From contig JAHDVF020000883.1 in assembly GCA_022606425.2 (NCBI GenBank), forward strand, positions 992,001-1,056,000: a DNA stretch of 64,000 nt, in the 5' to 3' direction. Positions 59,455-64,000 of this stretch are shown piece by piece. Position 1 is the stretch's first letter; the number at the start of each line of letters is the position of its first letter. Origin of the DNA: Lepidostoma basale. Its lineage: Eukaryota > Arthropoda > Insecta > Trichoptera > Lepidostomatidae. The translations under genes were made by a program, and so were the position numbers. The notes beneath the pieces were generated by a model. It ran no database searches, was not told the DNA's origin, and saw nothing but the letters and a program-made list of their open reading frames with translations.

Positions 59455-59825
59455 CTTATTTAGCCTGTTGTGGTCGTCCATTCCTGGACGTAGGCCTCTT
59501 CTCGTATTTTCCACTCCCTTCTATCCACTCTTCCGAATATCGTCGTTTGCCGTTCTCGGACACCAGCACATCAGTCATCACTTTTCATCTGGGTCGCGAG
59601 TGACGTGTCCCGCCTAACGGCACTTAAGGGTTGCGGCCAACTTGATGACGTCGGAGACATTTGTTCTGGCTCGTATTTCCTCATTCCTGACTCTGTCCCG
59701 CAAGCTTAGACCCAACATGGCTCTCTCTATTGCTCTCTGTGTGACTCTCAGCTTTTGGCACTTTTTTTGAAATTGTGACTGACTCAATACCAAACGAAAA
59801 CACTGGCAGAACACAGATGTTGAAT
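59455..59825 (-). mobile_element. RTE-B-related fragment
   Basis: Reverse: RVTQRAIERAMLGLSLRDRV, RNEEIRARTNVSDVIKLAAT, then RRLTGHVTRDPDEK-like, broken. CTGGACGTAGGCCTCTTC near the 3' end. Confidence 0.78.
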
Positions 59826-59921
59826 ACTAACTAACTAACTAACTAAATAACCATCATGCCATTTCCCCGGAGGGGTAGGCAGAGAGGATGGATCGCCACA
59901 ATGCTCTGTCCTGGCATACCT
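59826..59921 (-). mobile_element. RTE-A 3' piece, subfamily K
   Basis: CTAA tail, CATGCCATTTCCCCGGAGGG, TGGATCGCCACAATGCTCTG. Cut at CTGGCATACCT and fused to a + strand RTE-A. Confidence 0.8.
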
Positions 59922-60098
59922 GAACGAATGAAGAAAGAATGGTAAAGAAATACTCGTATATGTTAAACGGAAAGGAATCAAATATTGAATGTCGACCACG
60001 TGAGAAGTCGGAGAAATCGATGTGCGTTCATGACGCGATGTATGAATGTTGAGGAAGAGAAGTATGTCAGGAAAGAACAGTGAGGCGATCCATCCTCC
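59922..60098 (+). mobile_element. RTE-A remnant, internally deleted
   Basis: GAACGAATGAAGAAAGAATG.. AATATTGAATGTCGACCACG.. GGCGATCCATCCTCC. The VNGxRxRGRPRKTW segment is gone. Confidence 0.78.
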
Positions 60099-60142
60099 AC
60101 AAGAACACCAGATCCCCTCCGGGGTAGGCAGAGATAGAGAGA

Positions 60143-60175
60143 TTGATTCTCAGACATGTGATAGGTAGCTAATCT
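60143..60175 (-). mobile_element. SINE-T1 scrap
   Basis: ATTCTCAGACATGTGATAGG, TAGCTAATCT matches the 3' body of SINE-T1. Confidence 0.45.
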
Positions 60176-60678
60176 GGTGTTCTTGTGCCGACCCTTATGT
60201 ATGGAAGTGAAGCATGGAACTTGCAAAAGAAGGATGAAAGTAGAATAAATGCAGTAGAAATGAGATCTCTAAGACGAATGTGCGGGAAAACTTTGTATGA
60301 TAGAATACCGAACGATGAAATAAGAAAGAAATATTAGGCAGATGACTGCATCATAGATTCAATTAAAAAATGATTCCTGAGATGGTTTGGACATATGGAA
60401 CGAATGAATGAGAGTAGAACGGTTAAAAAGTTGTACACAAGCAGCGTGAGTGGAAAAAGAAGCCGAGGACGACCGAGGAAAACATGGCATGACCAAATTA
60501 ATCAATTACTAAAAGGGGGCCACATTCGAAGTCGGAATAATCGACGTGCGTGCATGGTACGATGTATGAATGTAGAGGAAGCCCGAGAGGTATGCCAGGA
60601 CAGAGCATTGTGGCGATCCATCCTCTCTGCCTACCCCTCCGGGGAAATGGCGTGATGGTTAGATAGTTAGTTAGTTAG
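60173..60678 (+). mobile_element. RTE-A copy, subfamily K
   Basis: From GGTGTTCTTGTGCCGACCCT to (TTAG)n. A TAG (60334) and a 1-nt change near 60370 split the frame. The last 86 codons are open, MERMNESRTVKKLYTSSVSG to PSGEMA. Confidence 0.9.
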
Positions 60679-60679
60679 C

Positions 60680-61190
60680 CTCACTCTTAAATAGAATGAT
60701 AAGGTCATATATTGGAGGGAATGTTAAAGGGATAGATTGGCAGAGGGTGTCCTATCGTTGAGTATCTGGGGTGAATATGCTAAGATATGGACTTTAACTT
60801 CAATACATGGTTGAAGAGGATTGGTGAAGACTGAGCGAAGTGGAGAAAGAGAAGGCTTTGTTGCCATTCCGAGGATTAAAAGTAAAGATGAAAATATCTT
60901 CTTGTATGGTACATTTTACTCGTTTAAATCAATTAAGTAATCATTTTAATTTCGTTCATTACGAATTCTCTTCTTAAATCCTTGTTTATAATATATAATC
61001 ATAAAAGATTTCAGTGTGGTTAAGATTATATGAAATTATCTATAAATTAAAAAGAAAACACATGATTTTTAACGGTAATTTTGTTACCCCCAAACGATTT
61101 TATGTGGGAATTCCTTACCCCGATATTCTTAGTATTAGTACTTACGCATTTTAACCGAATTTTCCTCTACAAAAAGTGTCTACCTACGTT
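60680..61190. other. Spacer, part resembling a worn RTE 3' piece
   Basis: AGAGGATTGGTGAAGACTGA near 60820 looks like RTE-type text, without firm family assignment. The remainder is AT-rich. Confidence 0.3.
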
Positions 61191-61199
61191 CGAAATTCG

Positions 61200-61472
61200 A
61201 AATATAAATAATGATCTGCGCGCGCCTGTCCGTCATTCGATACAAGTGAGCCCGACTTCACGCCGGTCGATTCAGTGCATTTCTGTTTCCCGCGTACAGA
61301 GACGGCTGTCAGCCTCTACTACAATTTCATTTTTTCTTTTCGGTCAGTTTACTGCCATTATGTGTGTTTATTTTAGCAAAAAGTGACCCGCCGTGGCCTA
61401 AATAATTCGCAAAAAGTCGTGCTTATTGTTTATAAAGTGGTTTTCAGTTATTCTTGATTAATTTTCTGCAAG
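61200..61472 (+). promoter_or_regulatory. Candidate promoter / non-coding first exon
   Basis: TE-free, GC-richer segment (CTGCGCGCGCCTGTCCGTCA, CGACTTCACGCCGGTCGATT) with an initiator-like TTCAGTGCATTTC. It ends at TTTTCTGCAAG, followed by GTAAAT at 61473, a reasonable splice donor. No long frame, so if transcribed it would be a 5' UTR exon. Inference from context and composition only. Confidence 0.33.
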
Positions 61473-61474
61473 GT

Positions 61475-62388
61475 AAATCGAATTGATATTACGACGTACT
61501 CGATTTGTTTTTTTCCATCTATTTCTTAGTTTTTAAACAAATTATCTATAACACTGTTAAAAATAATAGAATAACCTTATATTTTCAATGAAATTTAATT
61601 TAACACGTCATTTAAGAACAATGGCTGGAAATATTAATATAATTTTAATTCATGATTGTACTTATTTTTGATACATTCAATTTACGTCATGGATCACTGT
61701 TTTGATAGAATCATTATCAATTTAACTAATGTACGAATGCTTTTATTACCACAACAACATATTTTACTATATAAATTACAAAATTCTGATTAAAAATCTG
61801 TTATTTATATGAAATATTATTGAAATGTAGACACAATAGACTTTATATTTTAATATTGCTAATGTATTTTGTTTTTAACATTTTGAATATAGAATTTTTA
61901 GAGTTGTTTATTTATCTCTATAATATAGGTACGTGCTTGGGTACTTATTTTAGCTAAATTATCAAACGCTTCTATTACTTTTATTGACGACCTGTTGCGT
62001 GTTTACGAACGAACAAAGTTTAAATTCAACACTTCAAATAAAAGAAAAACGTTCCATTCTAAATTCATTTGTTTCGACACACCATTATTTTAGTCAAAGT
62101 CTTTTTTATATGTGAAAATATCACATTTCAATCAGCTTTTTTTATATTTAGAGATATTAATACATGCATATTTACGCTTTTTGCAGGATAGAAATTTGTT
62201 TATATGGCAGAATGACAAAATTCTCCATTTTTGTGACAATTAATACCAAAGGGGTATCTGTTTGTAGGTACCAAATTTTAATATCAAAATATAAAAGAAA
62301 ACGTAGATAACTCTAAAATTATTGGGTCGTTGTTTTCATATATTATAACGTATCAGGAATTTTTAAAATAACAATAAACAAATTAGCT
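61475..62388. other. TE-poor AT-rich DNA, possible intron
   Basis: The longest stretch with no repeat match. It would be an intron if the exon call to its left is right. No other signal seen. Confidence 0.3.
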
Positions 62389-62389
62389 T

Positions 62390-62580
62390 ATCATCACGCC
62401 GCTTCCCCGAAACCAGAAATGATAGACAGCCAGTCTGTTCTTTCGTGATATACTTGTCTGTCCTTCTCCACGTTCAAACTTCGTCTCCCTCGGTCTTCCT
62501 CTATTTAATGCTTCATTCACATCGTTTATGTATACTCTTTATATTCTGTTCGCACTGCATTTACTTCTTATTAAAGTACA
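62390..62580 (-). mobile_element. RTE-A remnant
   Basis: ATCACGCCGCTTCCCCGAA, CTCGGTCTTCCTCTATTTAA, ACATCGTTTATGTATACTCT: old, with large deletions. Confidence 0.7.
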
Positions 62581-62587
62581 TAACATT

Positions 62588-62722
62588 ATGTGGAAATGCG
62601 ATCTCTTAGACGAATGTTTTTAAATTTTTATATATAGAGTGCTGAATACAGATGAAATAATTGAATGCAGTGCGAATAAAGCCGTTATGAACAAAATAAT
62701 AAATGGATCATTAATACATCTA
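62588..62722 (+). mobile_element. RTE-A remnant, opposite strand
   Basis: GTGGAAATGCGATCTCTTAG.. AACAAAATAATAAATGGATC (MRSLRRMF.., MNKIINGS). Confidence 0.68.
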
Positions 62723-62747
62723 TGAAATTGACGATGTATGATCATTA

Positions 62748-63115
62748 TAGTATGATAGAGCTGAAAGGGTTGGATGTAGGTGCCAAAATGAGCGGAGTGT
62801 CAGTAAGCTGTCTCTTTTATGCGGATGACGCTATCCTACTTGCAGATAACGAGCATGAACTACAAGTCCTGGTAAATAGTAGGTATGCATGCGAAATGAT
62901 CTGATGATGAATGTGAATAAGTCCAAGGTAATGATTTAAAAAAAATAAGAAATTATAACAGTCTGCAACATTAGCGTGAATGGTAAAATTTTGGAGCAAG
63001 TAGAGTTCGTGTATTTGGGTAGTATGTTTACAAAAGATGGGCGAGTGGAGAGAGGCATTGAAAGAAGGGTTCGGGCAGAGAACAAAGTGAATGGTGCATT
63101 TAAACTTGTCGAGTT
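62748..63115 (+). mobile_element. RTE-A RT-palm fragment (YADD)
   Basis: IELKGLDVGAKMSGVSVSCL, FYADDAILLADNEHELQVLV, then a frame break, SVCNISVNGKILEQVEFVYL, GSMFTKDGRVERGIERRVRA. The YADD box is intact but the frame is broken at 62885 and 62938. It lies upstream of a PLE-A end. Confidence 0.85.
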
Positions 63116-63183
63116 TTTTTAAGTAAATACCTTTTTGATATAAAAAAACAAGTTTTTTACTAAAGTTTAATTTTTTGTAACAC

Positions 63184-63219
63184 CTGATGTTGCCAACATC
63201 GGTTGGCGAAACAGCTGTC
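63184..63219 (+). ncRNA. Hammerhead ribozyme-like motif, PLE-A
   Basis: CTGATGT, helix II GCCAAC-ATC..-GTTGGC (6 perfect pairs), GAAAC, AGCT, GTC. One core A is T. Outer TGT/ACA pairing could extend helix I across an internal loop. The PLE-A end follows (GTGATATTATAACAGTGTTA). Confidence 0.58.
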
Positions 63220-63344
63220 GCGACACTCTCAGTGAAAAAAATAAAATGTGATATTATAACAGTGTTATAAATTTTAACAGTAATAATTTTGAAGTACCAT
63301 AGTGTCTCGGCCAAAACAATGTACCTACTATTTAATTAAATATT

Positions 63345-63505
63345 ACATATCAGCTACGTGAAGAGTCGGAGTAATCGACGTTCGTGCGTTACACAATAAA
63401 TGAATGTTGAGGATTTGAGAGAAGTATGTCAGGCAAGAACAGTATGGCCGTCCATAATATCTACCTACCCCTTCGGAAAAGAGCGTGATGGTTAGTTAGT
63501 TTAAA
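63345..63505 (+). mobile_element. RTE-A 3' remnant
   Basis: CAGCTACGTGAAGAGTCGGA.. CCCTTCGGAAAAGAGCGTGA.. TTAGTTAG. No intact frame. Confidence 0.78.
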
Positions 63506-63644
63506 AAAACAATGTTTTGACTTGGGTGAACGCGTTCATTCGTTGATAATTCCTTGAGAACCCCTGTCTTTTAAGTTTCCGCATGATCGGATTAAAATTT
63601 GCATTTTGTCAGCTTGTATTTTGTAAATAAGGTAAGCAAACAAA

Positions 63645-64000
63645 CAAAAAAAAAAACATCACGCCGTTTCCCCGCAGGGGTAGGCAGAGAGAATGGACCG
63701 CCACACTACTCTATCCTGGCAAACCTCTCTAGTTTCCTCCACATTCATACAACGAGTCATACACGCACGTCGATTCCTACGACTTCTAACATGACCAACC
63801 TTTAAAATTTGATTAATTTGGTCATGCCATGTTTTCCTCGGTCTGCCTCGACTCCGTATTCCATTTACATCATTAACGTATACTTTCTCAACCATTCTTT
63901 CTCCATCCATGCGTTCCATATGTCCGAACCATCGCAACGATCCTTTCATAATTTTGTTCATAATACCTTCTTCCGCTCTACATTCCTTTCTTATATCAGC
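63645..64000 (-). mobile_element. RTE-A copy, subfamily V, runs off window
   Basis: Tail on + is AAACAAACAAAAAAAAAA. Reverse frame open for 100 codons, MNKIMKGSLRWFGHMERMDG to PCGETA, and continues toward RKECRAEEG at the window end. Confidence 0.9.

Overview
This is eukaryotic, intron-bearing, AT-rich DNA, almost certainly from an insect. The evidence is the density of arthropod-type non-LTR retrotransposon 3' ends, Penelope-like element (PLE) remnants, tRNA-derived SINEs, and a first-exon-like segment with a GTAAGT splice donor. The insect order cannot be fixed from the sequence alone. Nearly every long ORF is the C-terminal tail of a reverse-transcriptase ORF, usually 5'-truncated and often broken, so the window is a transposon graveyard containing a few young insertions.

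Family names used here are local labels. RTE-A is the dominant element (about 45 fragments). It ends in a conserved stretch around GGGGAGACGGCGTGATGGTT followed by a short tandem tail. Subfamilies N (protein ends PFGETA), S (PSGETA) and K (PSGEMA) carry (TTAG)n tails; subfamily V (PCGETA) carries (TTG)n or (TTTG)n tails. RTE-B, C, D, D2, G and H and several single-copy RTE types mostly end in (AAG)n. Jky-1 has a (TTTGA)n tail, Jky-2 an AAATGA-like tail, Jky-3 an (AATA)n tail and Jky-4 a poly(A) tail; all are Jockey/CR1-like. CR1-x is a separate CR1/L2-like type. Non-autonomous units are SINE-T1 and SINE-T2 (tRNA-like promoters), element S (borrows the RTE-A 3' end), SNE-1 (short unit with an 8-bp target duplication) and several fold-back elements (FB0 to FB6).

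Layout. 1-6 kb: fold-backs, PLE GIY-YIG pieces and RTE-A copies. 7.1-7.6 kb: a giant trinucleotide array grown from an RTE-A V tail. 8-10 kb: nested Jky-4 in RTE-A, then RTE-D2/C. 10.6-13.5 kb: RTE-A, PLE RT, Jky-1 and hammerhead-like motifs. 14-19.6 kb: SINEs, RTE-D and Jky-1. 19.9-20.2 kb: a 9-bp minisatellite. 21-24 kb: RTE remnants, fold-back FB3 and a clean Jky-3 RT half. 25-37 kb: dense RTE mosaic. 37.8-38.5 kb: the one convincing host-gene first exon. 38.6-43 kb: RTE-A, RTE-D2, CR1-x and an interrupted minisatellite. 43.2-44.3 kb: a small inverted-repeat transposon and a decayed non-retroviral coding segment. 44.3-52.7 kb: element S pair, SINE-T1, a young RTE-H insertion, Jky-2 and RTE-A with RT. 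52.8-55 kb: FB4. 55-57.2 kb: a Jky-4 element with gag and endonuclease but no RT. 57.3-60.7 kb: CR1-x, RTE and Jky-1 pair. 60.9-62.4 kb: TE-poor, with a second possible promoter/5'-UTR exon. 62.4-64 kb: RTE-A again.

The most interesting signal is a set of hammerhead-ribozyme-like sequences: CTGAnGA, helix II, GAAAC, a 2-bp helix III, then GTC. They lie at several loci among PLE-like 3' ends, and compensatory changes in helix II indicate RNA-structure selection in the source elements. The second is an ecology of elements sharing RTE-A 3' ends: element S, and a recurrently ~510-540 bp 5'-truncated RTE-A unit with target-site duplications.
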